Assembly (NCBI RefSeq): GCF_035593345.1
Contig: NZ_CP141606.1
Location: 2,232,001-2,296,000 of the forward strand
Direction: 5' to 3'
DNA from: Lelliottia sp. JS-SCA-14
GTDB taxonomy: Bacteria > Pseudomonadota > Gammaproteobacteria > Enterobacterales > Enterobacteriaceae
Length of the DNA: 64,000 nt
Position numbers and translations under genes: made by a program. Each line of letters opens with the position of its first letter. The first letter of the stretch is position 1. Positions 55,305-64,000 of this stretch are shown one piece after another. The notes beneath the pieces are model-generated. The model had not been told where the DNA came from. It saw only the letters and a list, made by a program, of their open reading frames with translations, and ran no database searches.

Positions 55305-56324
55305 ATGAAAAGTATTGTGATTCAAAAACCGAACGCGCTGCTGATTGAAGAACGTCCGCTGCCTGCGCCCGCCGCAGGGGAAGTGCGGGTCAAAATTAGC
55401 CTCGCCGGGATCTGCGGTTCCGACAGCCATATCTATCGCGGCCATAACCCGTTCGCCAAATATCCGCGCGTCATCGGGCATGAGTTCTTCGGCGTGATTG
55501 ACGCGCTCGGTGAAGGCGTGGAGGCCGGGCGTCTGGGGCAGCGCGTCTCCGTCGATCCGGTGATCAGCTGCGGACACTGCTGGCCGTGCTCGGTCGGCAA
55601 ACCCAACGTCTGCACCTCGCTGGTGGTGCTGGGCGTGCATCGTGACGGCGGGTTCAGCGAATACGCCGTCGTTCCGGCGAAAAATGCGTGGACGATCCCG
55701 GATGCGATTCCCGACCGTCACGCGGTGATGGTGGAGCCCTTCACTATTGCGGCCAACGTCACCGGACACGCGCAGCCGACCGACCAGGATATTGCGCTGA
55801 TCTACGGCGCGGGGCCAATGGGCCTCGTCACCGTTCAGGCGCTGAAAGGCGTCTACAAGGTGAAGCAGGTGATTGTGGTCGACCGGATTGACGAGCGGCT
55901 GGAGATGGCGAAACGCAGCGGCGCCGACTGGACGTTCAACAACGCAGAACAGTCGCTGCAGGCGGCGCTGGAAGAGAAGGGGATTAAACCGACCTTAATC
56001 GTTGATGCCGCCTGTCATCCGACGATTCTCCAGGAGGCGATTACCCTCGCGTCGCCGGGCGGACGCATCGTGCTGATGGGCTTCTCCAGCGAACCGAGCC
56101 AGGTCGCACAGCAGAGGATCACCGGCAAAGAGCTGTCGATCTTCTCCTCGCGCCTCAACGCCAACAAATTCCCGGTGGTCATCGACTGGCTGGAAAAGGG
56201 GCTGATCGACCCAGATAAACTGATCACTCACTCTTTTGACTATCACCACGTCACCGACGCCATCGAACTGTTTGAGAAAGACCAGCGGCAGTGCTGCAAG
56301 GTCTTGCTCACGTTCGGCCAATAA
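55305..56324 (+). CDS. rspB: RspB, zinc-dependent sugar-acid/alcohol dehydrogenase
   Basis: The 339-residue medium-chain dehydrogenase has the same length as E. coli RspB. Catalytic zinc ligands lie in GICGSDSH and GHEFFGV, the structural zinc site is CGHCWPCSVGKPNVC, and the NAD site is YGAGPMGLVTV. It probably oxidises a sugar alcohol or acid made or used with RspA. AGGAGCA lies before the ATG. Confidence 0.94.
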   Translation: MKSIVIQKPNALLIEERPLPAPAAGEVRVKISLAGICGSDSHIYRGHNPFAKYPRVIGHEFFGVIDALGEGVEAGRLGQRVSVDPVISCGHCWPCSVGKPNVCTSLVVLGVHRDGGFSEYAVVPAKNAWTIPDAIPDRHAVMVEPFTIAANVTGHAQPTDQDIALIYGAGPMGLVTVQALKGVYKVKQVIVVDRIDERLEMAKRSGADWTFNNAEQSLQAALEEKGIKPTLIVDAACHPTILQEAITLASPGGRIVLMGFSSEPSQVAQQRITGKELSIFSSRLNANKFPVVIDWLEKGLIDPDKLITHSFDYHHVTDAIELFEKDQRQCCKVLLTFGQ

Positions 56325-56375
56325 CAACAAACGCGGTTACGTGGTACGCATCTTACCTACACAGAGATAGCCATT

Positions 56376-57746
56376 ATGACTCAGACACAACCTCAAAGAA
56401 CGACGTCGGATCTGGTGAAAGCAGCGGTGTCCGGCTGGCTTGGCACCGCGCTGGAATTCATGGATTTCCAGCTCTATTCGCTGGGTGCGGCGCTGGTCTT
56501 TCACGAGATCTTCTTCCCGGAGCAGTCCGCCGCGATGGCGTTGATTCTGGCGATGGGGACTTACGGCGCAGGCTATATTGCGCGCATCGTCGGGGCCTTT
56601 ATCTTCGGCAAAATGGGCGACCGGATTGGGCGTAAAAAGGTGCTGTTTATCACCATCACCATGATGGGGATCTGCACCACGCTGATTGGCGTCCTGCCGA
56701 CCTACGCACAGATCGGGATTTTTGCCCCGGTGCTGCTGGTGACGCTGCGTATTATCCAGGGGCTGGGCGCGGGAGCCGAGATTTCCGGTGCGGGAACCAT
56801 GCTGGCGGAGTACGCGCCGAAGGGGAAACGCGGCATTATTTCTTCCCTGGTGGCGATGGGCACCAACTGCGGCACCCTGAGCGCCACGGCGATCTGGGCG
56901 GTGATGTTCTTTGCTCTCGACCGCGAAGAGCTGGTGGCCTGGGGCTGGCGCGTGCCGTTCCTCGCAAGCGTGGTGGTGATGATCTTTGCCATCTGGCTGC
57001 GAATGAACCTCAAAGAGAGTCCGGTGTTTGAGAAGGTGAACGACGAAAGCAGCCCGGTGGTGACGGCGGAAGAAACCTCGCTCGGCGCGATGTTCAAAAG
57101 CAAATCCTTCTGGCTGGCGACGGGGCTGCGTTTTGGTCAGGCGGGGAACTCGGGCCTGATCCAGACCTTCCTGGCGGGCTATCTGGTGCAGACGCTGCTG
57201 TTTAATAAAAGCATCCCGACCGACGCGCTGATGATCAGCTCCATTCTCGGGTTTATCTCCATCCCGCTGCTGGGCTGGCTGTCGGATAAAGTCGGGCGCC
57301 GTCTGCCGTACATTCTGCTCAACATCTCCGCCATTATCCTGGCGTACCCGATGCTGTCGATTATCGTCGATAAAAGCTACAGCCCAGGCGTGATCATGCT
57401 GTCGATCATCGTCATTCACAACTTTGCGGTGCTGGGGCTGTTCGCGCTGGAAAACATCACCATGGCGGAGATGTTTGGCTCGCGCAATCGCTTTACCCGG
57501 ATGGCGATTTCGAAAGAGGCCGGTGGTCTGGTGGCGGTCGGTTTCGGCCCGGTGCTGGCGGGGATTTTCTGTAACATGACCGGTTCCTGGTGGCCTATTG
57601 TGGCGATGATGGTGGTCTATTCCGTCATTGGCCTGGTATCAGCCGTGCTGATGCCGGAAGTGCGCGACCGCGATCTGAGCCTCGCAGAAGACGCCGCCGA
57701 AAAAGCCGTTTCCGCGGTGCCTCTGGGCCACAGGGTGAATCTGTAA
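56376..57746 (+). CDS. ydfJ: YdfJ-like MHS-family transporter
   Basis: The 456-residue protein is a metabolite:H+ symporter of the MFS (MHS group, like ProP, ShiA and KgtP). The loop RIVGAFIFGKMGDRIGRKK is the family hallmark. It matches the E. coli YdfJ type, neighbour of ydfI. It lies 51 bp after rspB, in the same direction, and ends in a strong terminator. A sugar-acid substrate is inferred from context only. Confidence 0.85.
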   Translation: MTQTQPQRTTSDLVKAAVSGWLGTALEFMDFQLYSLGAALVFHEIFFPEQSAAMALILAMGTYGAGYIARIVGAFIFGKMGDRIGRKKVLFITITMMGICTTLIGVLPTYAQIGIFAPVLLVTLRIIQGLGAGAEISGAGTMLAEYAPKGKRGIISSLVAMGTNCGTLSATAIWAVMFFALDREELVAWGWRVPFLASVVVMIFAIWLRMNLKESPVFEKVNDESSPVVTAEETSLGAMFKSKSFWLATGLRFGQAGNSGLIQTFLAGYLVQTLLFNKSIPTDALMISSILGFISIPLLGWLSDKVGRRLPYILLNISAIILAYPMLSIIVDKSYSPGVIMLSIIVIHNFAVLGLFALENITMAEMFGSRNRFTRMAISKEAGGLVAVGFGPVLAGIFCNMTGSWWPIVAMMVVYSVIGLVSAVLMPEVRDRDLSLAEDAAEKAVSAVPLGHRVNL

Positions 57747-57756
57747 AGTTAAAGAG

Positions 57757-57786
57757 GGCGGGAAGGTCGATCCCGCCTTTTCTTCT
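57757..57786 (+). terminator. Terminator of the rspA-ydfJ operon
   Basis: GGCGGGA (57757-57763) and TCCCGCC (57771-57777) pair and are followed by TTTTCTTCT. Confidence 0.88.
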
Positions 57787-57789
57787 CTT

Positions 57790-57802
57790 CTTGTATGGTA
57801 GT
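57790..57802 (+). promoter_or_regulatory. Operator-like motif upstream of ydfI (YdfH/RspR)
   Basis: CTTGTATGGTAGT, identical to 52681-52693, lies between the terminator and ydfI, about 90 bp before its start. It suggests that ydfI has its own promoter in the same regulon. Confidence 0.65.
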
Positions 57803-57888
57803 TGATGGAAATCAAAGATGTCATACCAATTGCGTGAGATGGTCTACCTCCTCAGATTCGACGACTCCTCACTAAAATGAGCCTCCTC

Positions 57889-59352
57889 ATGAATAATAAA
57901 TTGTTGAATGCCAAAGCGTCACTTCCTGCCTACGACCGTAACAACCTGGTGCCTCGCATCGTGCACCTTGGTTTTGGCGCATTCCACCGTGCCCATCAGG
58001 CGGTTTATACCGATATCCTCGCGGCTGAACACGGCAGCGACTGGGGCTATACCGAAGTGAACCTGATCGGCGGCGAACAGCAGATTGCCGATCTTAAGGC
58101 CCAGGATAACCTCTACACCGTGGCAGAAATGTCTGCCGACGCCTGGACCGCACGCGTGGTCGGCGTCGTGAAAAAGGCGCTTCACGCGCAGGTAGATGGT
58201 CTGGAAACCGTGCTGGCCGCTATGTGCGAGCCGCAGGTGGCGATTGTCTCGCTCACCATTACCGAAAAAGGCTACTGCCACGCCCCGGCGACCGGCCAGC
58301 TGATGCTCGATCACCCGCTGATCGCCGCCGATCTGCAAAACCCCAACCAGCCAAAATCTGCGCCCGGCGTCGTGGTTGAAGCGCTGGCGCGCCGCAAAGC
58401 GGCAGACTTACCGGCATTCAGCGTGATGTCCTGCGACAACATGCCGGAGAACGGCCATGTGATGCGTAACGTCACCTGCGCCTATGCCCGCGCCGTCAAC
58501 GCAGAACTGGCAGACTGGATCGAAGCGAACGTAACGTTCCCGTCGACGATGGTGGATCGTATTGTTCCGGCTGTTACCGCCGAAACGCTGGATAAAATCG
58601 AACACATCACCGGCGTGCGCGACCCGGCTGGCGTGGCCTGCGAACCCTTCCGCCAGTGGGTGGTGGAAGACAACTTTGTCGCCGGGCGTCCTGAGTGGGA
58701 AAAAGCGGGTGCCGAACTGGTGGCAGACGTGATCCCGTTCGAAGAGATGAAACTGCGCATGCTCAACGGCAGCCACTCTTTCCTCGCCTATCTCGGTTAC
58801 CTGGCGGGCTATCAGCACATTAACGACTGTATGGAAGACGAGAATTATCGTCATGCCGCGCATGCGTTAATGCTGAACGAACAGGCACCAACCCTGAAAG
58901 TGAAGGGCGTTGATCTGGCCCGTTACGCTGATTTGCTCATCGAGCGCTACAGCAACCCGGCGCTGCGTCATCGCACCTGGCAAATCGCGATGGACGGCAG
59001 CCAGAAGTTACCGCAACGTATGCTCGATTCTGTGCGCTGGCATCTGGCGCATCAGCGCAGTTTCCCGCTGCTGGCGCTGGGCGTAGCAGGCTGGATGCGT
59101 TATGTCGGCGGCGTGGATGAAAGCGGAAACGCGATCGAAGTCTGCGATCCGCTGCTGACCACCATTCAGGCGGCGGTTAACGGCAGCGCAGAGGGTGAAA
59201 GCCGCGTGAAAGCGCTATTAGGTATCGAGGCGATTTTCGGCAATGAGCTGCCGCTGGAAGCCCGCTTTGTGGATGCGGTCATGAGCGCGTACAAGATGTT
59301 GCTGGAGCAGGGCGCGAAGGCGACCGTGGCGCAGGTACTTTCTCAGAAGTAA
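57889..59352 (+). CDS. ydfI: YdfI, mannonate oxidoreductase-type (mannitol dehydrogenase family)
   Basis: The 487-residue NAD-dependent polyol dehydrogenase of the UxuB/MtlD long-chain family matches E. coli YdfI (486). Motifs: [19 protein letters not shown] (NAD site), [10 protein letters not shown], and the catalytic KxxxxN-H region [15 protein letters not shown]. The start at 57889 aligns with E. coli; an ATG at 57877 adds four residues. Neither has a strong ribosome site. Likely to interconvert mannonate or a similar acid and its keto form. Confidence 0.92.
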   Translation: MNNKLLNAKASLPAYDRNNLVPRIVHLGFGAFHRAHQAVYTDILAAEHGSDWGYTEVNLIGGEQQIADLKAQDNLYTVAEMSADAWTARVVGVVKKALHAQVDGLETVLAAMCEPQVAIVSLTITEKGYCHAPATGQLMLDHPLIAADLQNPNQPKSAPGVVVEALARRKAADLPAFSVMSCDNMPENGHVMRNVTCAYARAVNAELADWIEANVTFPSTMVDRIVPAVTAETLDKIEHITGVRDPAGVACEPFRQWVVEDNFVAGRPEWEKAGAELVADVIPFEEMKLRMLNGSHSFLAYLGYLAGYQHINDCMEDENYRHAAHALMLNEQAPTLKVKGVDLARYADLLIERYSNPALRHRTWQIAMDGSQKLPQRMLDSVRWHLAHQRSFPLLALGVAGWMRYVGGVDESGNAIEVCDPLLTTIQAAVNGSAEGESRVKALLGIEAIFGNELPLEARFVDAVMSAYKMLLEQGAKATVAQVLSQK

Positions 59353-59360
59353 TCTCTTAT

Positions 59361-59384
59361 CATGCCGCCGCATGCGGCGGCATG
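59361..59384. terminator. Perfect 24-bp palindrome between ydfI and ydfZ
   Basis: CATGCCGCCGCATGCGGCGG and its last four bases make a complete palindrome between two convergent genes. There is no T-run on either side. It is likely a bidirectional terminator or stabilising hairpin. Confidence 0.7.
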
Positions 59385-59395
59385 TCATTGCACAC

Positions 59396-59599
59396 TCAGT
59401 GCATGCCAAGACGAATCAGTTCAATCGGTTCGAACTTGCCTTCACAACCTTCCACTTCAACCGTTTTGCTGCGGCGAACCTGCGCGGCATCCAGACCTTC
59501 GGCATGGATAGCGCGGATAATCCCGGTGTGCCCGGTGCCGTTAATCATCACACGGCTGCCGGTGGTAATAGCGTTGCGGTTGCGATCGTAAGTCATCAT
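59396..59599 (-). CDS. ydfZ: YdfZ, small putative selenium-associated protein
   Basis: This 67-residue protein is equal in length to E. coli YdfZ, which was found to carry loosely bound selenium and is strongly FNR-induced. The single Cys in [10 protein letters not shown] is kept. The fold looks like a small barrel ([20 protein letters not shown]). GAGGAGAAAT precedes the ATG. Confidence 0.93.
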   Translation of the reverse strand: MMTYDRNRNAITTGSRVMINGTGHTGIIRAIHAEGLDAAQVRRSKTVEVEGCEGKFEPIELIRLGMH

Positions 59600-59690
59600 G
59601 GTTATTTCTCCTCTTCTCTACACATCACGGCTCTCTGTTTTGCAGCCGCTGACGGGAGAATATAAATACGCCTCTTGCGACAACATTTTT

Positions 59691-59704
59691 TTGTTTTTGA
59701 TCAA
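59691..59704 (-). promoter_or_regulatory. Candidate FNR site of ydfZ
   Basis: TTGTTTTTGATCAA (minus strand TTGATCAAAAACAA) matches TTGAT-N4-ATCAA except one base. A -10 (TATATT, 59664-59659) lies so that the site is centred about 42-45 bp before the likely start, as in class II FNR promoters. E. coli ydfZ is FNR-dependent. Confidence 0.7.
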
Positions 59705-59884
59705 GGTCACACTTTTTTGTCTGCATTTTATCCGCGCTGACTCGCGCCGACGCAAATTGACAAAACAGACAATTGTTTTCGTTTATTGATAGTTCCGCCA
59801 GTGAACGGTTTAGCCTTTGTTTCAAATAGCCATGTCACTCTTAAGTCAGATAACTAATTATTTTATTTGGATAAGGAAGGGCTT

Positions 59885-60316
59885 ATGTACAAGAAAATAT
59901 TAATGCCTGTTGACGTATTTGAAATGAACCTCAGCGATAAAGCAGTGCGCCACGCCGAGTTCCTCGCGAAGGCGGACAACGCCACCATCACCTTGCTGAA
60001 CATCCTGCCGCTCAGCAGCCGTTCGTTGCTGCGCGGTTTCAACTCTGACATCAAAAAGTTTGAGGCCTATATGGTCGCTGAGTCAGAGAAAAAGATGAAT
60101 GAATTAAAACGGTTATTTGATATCGCGCCGGAGAATATTCGCACCGAAGTGCGCTTCGGTAATGTTCGCGATGAGATTATCAGTATCAGTAATAAAGAGG
60201 ATTATGAGGTGATTGTGATCGGCTCAAAGACGCCGGGAATATCCAGCCACTTACTCGGCTCCAATGCGGAATCCGTTATCCGCTACGCCAAAATACCGGT
60301 CTTGGTCGTACGTTAA
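59885..60316 (+). CDS. UspF-like universal stress protein
   Basis: The 143-residue protein has the universal-stress-protein fold. It begins MYKKILMPVDVFEMNLSDKA, and the nucleotide-binding end is VIVIGSKTPGISSHLLGSNA followed by ESVIRYAKIPVLVVR. The SHLLGSNAESV signature is that of the UspF/UspG group. AAGGAAGGG precedes the ATG. E. coli lacks a usp gene at this place (ydfZ to ydfH). Confidence 0.88.
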   Translation: MYKKILMPVDVFEMNLSDKAVRHAEFLAKADNATITLLNILPLSSRSLLRGFNSDIKKFEAYMVAESEKKMNELKRLFDIAPENIRTEVRFGNVRDEIISISNKEDYEVIVIGSKTPGISSHLLGSNAESVIRYAKIPVLVVR

Positions 60317-60323
60317 TTGCAAC

Positions 60324-60354
60324 ACCGCATCCCGGAATACAGTCGGGATGCGGT
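60324..60354. terminator. Bidirectional hairpin between usp and ydfH
   Basis: ACCGCATCCCG (60324-60334) and CGGGATGCGGT (60344-60354) form a perfect 11-bp stem with a nine-base loop between convergent genes. Confidence 0.8.
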
Positions 60355-60359
60355 CATGA

Positions 60360-61046
60360 TTAATCTTCCGAAAACCAGTCGCTATTTTCCTGGCGAATAA
60401 GCTGCACCGACTCGCCAATTTCCTGCAAATGCACTGTCATCGCCTTTTCGACGGCGTCACCGTCGCGTTTTTCCAGCGCGGCGAATATATCGTGGTGTTG
60501 ACGCAGCAGCATTTCCGGCGGCGAGACGTGATCGAGGCTCATATAGCGCACGCGGTCCATCGTCGCTTTTATATTCTCAATGGTGTCCCACGCCAGCTGA
60601 CAGTCGGCAATTTGCGCCAGCTTCTGGTGAAATTCGTCGTCGAGCTGGAAAAAGTCATTCAGCTGCTTACGCTCAATCGCAATCCGCTGCTGGTGGAGAT
60701 TCTGTTCCAGCAGGTAGCACTGATGATCGTCAACCAGCGATGCCGCCCGGCGCACCACCGCGCACTCAATTGCCTGGCGGACGAAACAGCCGTTGCGCAC
60801 CTGCGAGAGGGAAATTTTATTCACGTAGCTGCCGCGCTGGGGGCGGATCTGAATCAGACCGTTTTCGGCCAGTTTAATAAAGGCTTCACGAACTGGCTGA
60901 CGCGACACGTCGAAGCGAACCGAAACCTCTTTTTCAGAGAGCGGGGTGCCCGGCGGGATCAGGCAATGAACGATATCACGCCGTAAAATGCGATAAATTT
61001 GCTGATTAACAGGCTGTGTTGGGTTCAGTTGCGATTCGGCGGCCAT
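60360..61046 (-). CDS. ydfH: YdfH (RspR), GntR/FadR-type repressor
   Basis: The 228-residue regulator equals E. coli YdfH (RspR) in length, which represses rspA. The winged helix-turn-helix ([20 protein letters not shown]) is followed by an all-helical FCD domain whose metal-binding His and Asp lie in DDEFHQKLA and [10 protein letters not shown]. It sits downstream of the genes it should control and has the same motif in its own promoter, suggesting autoregulation. Confidence 0.93.
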   Translation of the reverse strand: MAAESQLNPTQPVNQQIYRILRRDIVHCLIPPGTPLSEKEVSVRFDVSRQPVREAFIKLAENGLIQIRPQRGSYVNKISLSQVRNGCFVRQAIECAVVRRAASLVDDHQCYLLEQNLHQQRIAIERKQLNDFFQLDDEFHQKLAQIADCQLAWDTIENIKATMDRVRYMSLDHVSPPEMLLRQHHDIFAALEKRDGDAVEKAMTVHLQEIGESVQLIRQENSDWFSED

Positions 61047-61078
61047 GGGATGTGGTTTCTCAAAGAGTTAACGCTCTA

Positions 61079-61088
61079 ATACTACCAT
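61079..61088 (-). promoter_or_regulatory. Operator-like motif upstream of ydfH
   Basis: ATGGTAGTAT read on the minus strand, 33 bp before the ydfH start, shares ATGGTAGT with the sites before rspA and ydfI. Confidence 0.6.
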
Positions 61089-61137
61089 TCTTTTGCAGGG
61101 CATCCCATACCCGACCCGCAGGCCGGGCAGGGAAGGA

Positions 61138-61884
61138 TCAGCCGCGATGCACGCTTAAACCGGCAAAGCTCTGGCTGACAGGCATCATTTCCACGGTGTT
61201 GATGTTGACGCGTTTTGGCAGCGTCGCGACCCACCAGACGGTTTCGGCTACATCTTCCGGCGTCAGGGCCTCGGTGTTTTCATAGGTTTTGCCTGCTTTC
61301 GCATCGTCACCTTTGAAACGCACGTTGGAGAACTCGGTCCCGCCCACCAGACCCGGCTCGATATCCGTCACGCGGATCGCCGTGCCGTGCAGGTCGGTGC
61401 GCAGGTTCAGGCTGAACTGACGCACAAAGGCTTTGGTCGCCCCGTACACGTTCCCGCCCGCATAAGGCCAGCTTCCGGCGGTCGAACCGATGTTGATCAC
61501 ATGCCCACGATTACGTTCAACCATGCCCGGCAGCACCGCGCGGGTCATGTACACCAGACCTTTGTTGTTGGTGTCGATCATGTTTTCCCAGTCTTCCACG
61601 CTGGCTTTGTGCGCAGGCTCCAGACCCAGCGCCAGCCCGGCGTTGTTCACCAGAATATCAATGGCGCGCCACTCTGCGGGCAGGTTAGCGAGCATCTCTT
61701 CAATGGCTGCGCGATTACGCACGTCGAGCTGCGCGGTCAAAATGCTGTCGCCGAGCTCATCTTTCAGCTCCTGCAAACGCTCCTGACGACGGCCCGTTGC
61801 AATCACTTTATGTCCGTTGGCGACGAAGCGACGCGTGATGCTTTCACCAAAACCCGCCGTTGCCCCGGTAACTAATACGATCAT
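61138..61884 (-). CDS. ydfG: YdfG, NADP-dependent 3-hydroxy acid/malonic semialdehyde reductase
   Basis: This short-chain dehydrogenase of 248 residues matches E. coli YdfG, which reduces malonic semialdehyde in pyrimidine breakdown (Rut pathway) and oxidises L-allo-threonine and 3-hydroxy acids. Motifs: TGATAGFGES (NADP), NNAGLAL, catalytic Ser in IGSTAGS and YGATK. The start at 61884 has AGGAACAG upstream; an in-frame extension to 61980 is not supported. Divergent from dcp. Confidence 0.95.
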   Translation of the reverse strand: MIVLVTGATAGFGESITRRFVANGHKVIATGRRQERLQELKDELGDSILTAQLDVRNRAAIEEMLANLPAEWRAIDILVNNAGLALGLEPAHKASVEDWENMIDTNNKGLVYMTRAVLPGMVERNRGHVINIGSTAGSWPYAGGNVYGATKAFVRQFSLNLRTDLHGTAIRVTDIEPGLVGGTEFSNVRFKGDDAKAGKTYENTEALTPEDVAETVWWVATLPKRVNINTVEMMPVSQSFAGLSVHRG

Positions 61885-62039
61885 CTCACTGTTCCTCAAC
61901 GCTTTTTGTGTTGTGTAACCATAGCATGCTGGTGGGGAGTGCGTTAAGACGACTTTTGTTACCTGACGTATGCGAAGCATTGCAGCCCGCCGCGGCCTGT
62001 CCTACTCTGGGAGGATTATTGTGTGCCCAGGAGTCAACG

Positions 62040-64000
62040 ATGTCGGTTTCCAATCCGTTTTTTGAAGTCAGTGTACTGCCTTATCAGGCGCCTCGATTCG
62101 ATCTCATCGAAGAGAGCCACTACCGCCCGGCATTTGACGAAGCGATGCGCCAGAAGCGTGCAGATATTGATGCCATTATTGCCAACGCCGCCGCACCCGA
62201 TTTCGCCAATACCATTCTGGCGCTGGAAAAAAGCGGCGCGATGCTTTCCCGCGTCAGCAGCGTGTTTTTCGCCATGACCTCCGCGCATACCAACGACTAT
62301 TTGCAGGAGCTCGACGAAGCGTTCTCCACCGAGCTGGCGGGGCTGTCCAACGATATCTGGCTCAATAACACGCTGTTTGCCCGCGTGGTGGCGGTATGGG
62401 AAGGGCGCGCTTCGCTGGATGCAGAGTCGCGCAGGCTGGTGGAAGAGATCCACCAGCGCTTTATTCTGGCGGGCGCACAGCTCACCGATGAACAAAAAGC
62501 GGCGCTCAAAGCGCTAAACACCGAAGCGGCGTCGCTCACCAGCCAGTTCAACCAGCGGCTGTTGGCCGCCGACAAAGCGGGCGGTCTGGTGGTGGATGAT
62601 GTTCATCAGCTTGACGGCTTAAGCGAGGATGAAATTGCGACTGCCGCGCGTGCCGCCGCTGAAAAAGGGCTGGCCGATCGCTGGATGATTCCGTTGCTCA
62701 ATACCACGCAACAACCGGCGCTGGCGGCGCTCAACGATCGTCAGACGCGGGAAAATTTGTTCAAAGCAGGCTGGATTCGCACCCAAAAGGGCGACGAAAA
62801 CGACACTCGCGAAATCGTAATTCGGCTGGCTCAACTGCGCGCCCGCCGCGCAGAGCTGCTGGGGTTCGACAGCTACGCCAGCTGGAGCACCGCCGATCAA
62901 ATGGCGAAAACGCCTGATGCGGCGCTGAAATTTATGCGCGGAATTGTTCCGGCCGCAAGGGCGCGTGCCGAGCGCGAACAGGCGGATATCCAGAAAGTCA
63001 TTGAGGGAGGCTTCAGCGTTCAGGCCTGGGACTGGGCGTACTACGCCGAGCGCGTGCGTCTGGAGAAATACGCTCTCGATGAGTCGCAGATCAAACCCTA
63101 TTTTGCGCTGGACACCACTCTGCGCGACGGTGTGTTCTGGGCAGCCAGCCAGCTGTTCGGCATTCGCTTTGTCGAGCGTTTCGATATTCCGGTTTACCAC
63201 CCGGACGTGCGCGTCTGGGAGATCTTCGACCACACCGGGGAAGGCATGGCGCTGTTCTACGGTGATTTCTTCGCGCGGGATTCCAAAGGCGGCGGGGCGT
63301 GGATGGGGAATTTCGTCGAGCAATCTCACGAATTCACCGCGCGTCCGGTGATCTACAACGTCTGCAACTACCAGAAACCCGCCGCGGGCCAGGCGGCGCT
63401 GCTCTCCTGGGATGATGTGATCACCCTGTTCCACGAGTTCGGCCATACGCTGCACGGTCTGTTTGCCGATCAGCGCTTCGCCACGCTTTCCGGGACCAAC
63501 ACGCCGCGCGATTTTGTGGAATTCCCGTCGCAAATTAACGAGCACTGGGCCAGCCATCCGCAGGTGTTCGCCCACTATGCCCGTCACTATCAGACCGGCG
63601 AGCCGATGCCGGATGCCCTGCGCGAGAAAATGCTCAGCGCGACGCAGTTCAACAAAGGTTACGACATGACGGAGCTGCTGAGCGCCGCGCTGCTGGACAT
63701 GAACTGGCACGGCATTGGGGCGCAGGAAAATGTTGCGGATGTTGATACGTTTGAATCCGCGGCGCTGAAAAAAGAGGGGCTGGACCTGCCTGCCGTACCA
63801 CCACGCTATCGCAGCAGCTATTTCGCGCACATTTTCGGCGGCGGCTATGCGGCGGGGTACTACGCCTATCTGTGGACGCAGATGCTGGCCGACGACGGCT
63901 ATCAGTGGTTTGTCGAGCAGGGCGGGTTAACGCGTGAAAACGGGCAGAGATTCCGTGAGGCGATTTTGTCGCGCGGAAACAGCAGCGATCTGGAAGCCTT
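62040..64000 (+). CDS. dcp: Dcp, dipeptidyl carboxypeptidase II (cut by window edge)
   Basis: This M3-family zinc metallopeptidase removes C-terminal dipeptides. About 653 of roughly 680 residues are present; the C-terminus lies outside the window. The zinc motif is HEFGHTLHGLF with the Glu ligand downstream in SGTNTPRDFVEFPSQINEHW, and the substrate loop FGGGYAAGYYAYLWTQML is intact. GGAG stands 6 nt before the ATG. ydfG-dcp divergence is as in E. coli. Confidence 0.96.
   Translation, partial: MSVSNPFFEVSVLPYQAPRFDLIEESHYRPAFDEAMRQKRADIDAIIANAAAPDFANTILALEKSGAMLSRVSSVFFAMTSAHTNDYLQELDEAFSTELAGLSNDIWLNNTLFARVVAVWEGRASLDAESRRLVEEIHQRFILAGAQLTDEQKAALKALNTEAASLTSQFNQRLLAADKAGGLVVDDVHQLDGLSEDEIATAARAAAEKGLADRWMIPLLNTTQQPALAALNDRQTRENLFKAGWIRTQKGDENDTREIVIRLAQLRARRAELLGFDSYASWSTADQMAKTPDAALKFMRGIVPAARARAEREQADIQKVIEGGFSVQAWDWAYYAERVRLEKYALDESQIKPYFALDTTLRDGVFWAASQLFGIRFVERFDIPVYHPDVRVWEIFDHTGEGMALFYGDFFARDSKGGGAWMGNFVEQSHEFTARPVIYNVCNYQKPAAGQAALLSWDDVITLFHEFGHTLHGLFADQRFATLSGTNTPRDFVEFPSQINEHWASHPQVFAHYARHYQTGEPMPDALREKMLSATQFNKGYDMTELLSAALLDMNWHGIGAQENVADVDTFESAALKKEGLDLPAVPPRYRSSYFAHIFGGGYAAGYYAYLWTQMLADDGYQWFVEQGGLTRENGQRFREAILSRGNSSDLEA

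Noticed and set aside
62619..63830. 403-codon minus-strand frame opposite dcp
   Set aside because: Shadow of dcp, which carries HEFGH and is conserved throughout.
1..64000. CRISPR arrays, tRNA, rRNA, complete insertion sequences or integrases
   Set aside because: I saw no regular spaced repeats, no tRNA cloverleaf with a GGTTCGA loop in context, and no transposase or integrase motifs. The cassette family is therefore not part of a visible intact prophage.

Overview
This is chromosomal DNA of a gamma-proteobacterium of the family Enterobacteriaceae. Dozens of proteins match Escherichia coli K-12 genes in sequence, length and gene order (abgTBA-abgR-smrA, tqsA/mdtJI, ydgD-asr, ynfM-ynfL-mlc-bioD2, dmsD-ynfE-ynfD-ynfC-speG-ynfB-ynfA-rspA-rspB, ydfJ-ydfI-ydfZ-ydfH-ydfG-dcp). 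An osmotic-stress ABC operon of the Salmonella OsmU type sits between bioD2 and dmsD, so the organism is not E. coli itself. An Enterobacter, Leclercia, Lelliottia or Citrobacter relative fits best, but I cannot fix the species by eye.

Layout. (1) 1-5.3 kb: p-aminobenzoyl-glutamate uptake and hydrolysis (abgT, abgB, abgA, regulator abgR) and smrA. (2) 5.3-13.8 kb: a citrate-type chemoreceptor with a clear sigma-28 promoter, pyridoxal reductase pdxI, small unknown genes, SOS-controlled umuDC with a LexA box, a quinone-oxidoreductase-like gene and tqsA. (3) 13.8-20.8 kb: the polyamine exporter mdtJI with a candidate leader peptide, a GGDEF-EAL protein, ydgD, ydgU, asr and an M32 carboxypeptidase. 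(4) 20.8-37.2 kb: an accessory region lying between genes that are neighbours in E. coli (asr and ynfM). It has lower and uneven GC, many unknown or secreted proteins, an omptin protease, a DUF421/DUF3290 operon and many REP sequences. It also carries a repeated cassette, an Ash-like leader plus a 145-aa protein, in two intact and at least three broken copies. (5) 37.2-52.7 kb: ynfM/ynfL, mlc, bioD2, the OsmU transporter, dmsD-ynfE without the usual electron-transfer subunits, ynfD, a methyltransferase, ynfC, speG, ynfB and ynfA. (6) 52.7-64 kb: the rspA/rspB/ydfI sugar-acid catabolic regulon with two MFS transporters and its GntR repressor ydfH. A shared operator-like motif occurs at three promoters. 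ydfZ, a UspF-like protein, ydfG and the start of dcp follow.

How the genes work together. AbgT imports p-aminobenzoyl-glutamate and AbgAB cleaves it. MdtJI and SpeG both limit excess spermidine. RspA, RspB, YdfI and the two permeases look like one sugar-acid route under YdfH. DmsD escorts the Tat substrate YnfE, and candidate FNR sites precede ynfE and ydfZ, as expected for anaerobic expression. The most unusual part is region 4, where cassette copies, REP elements and gene fragments point to repeated local duplication and deletion.
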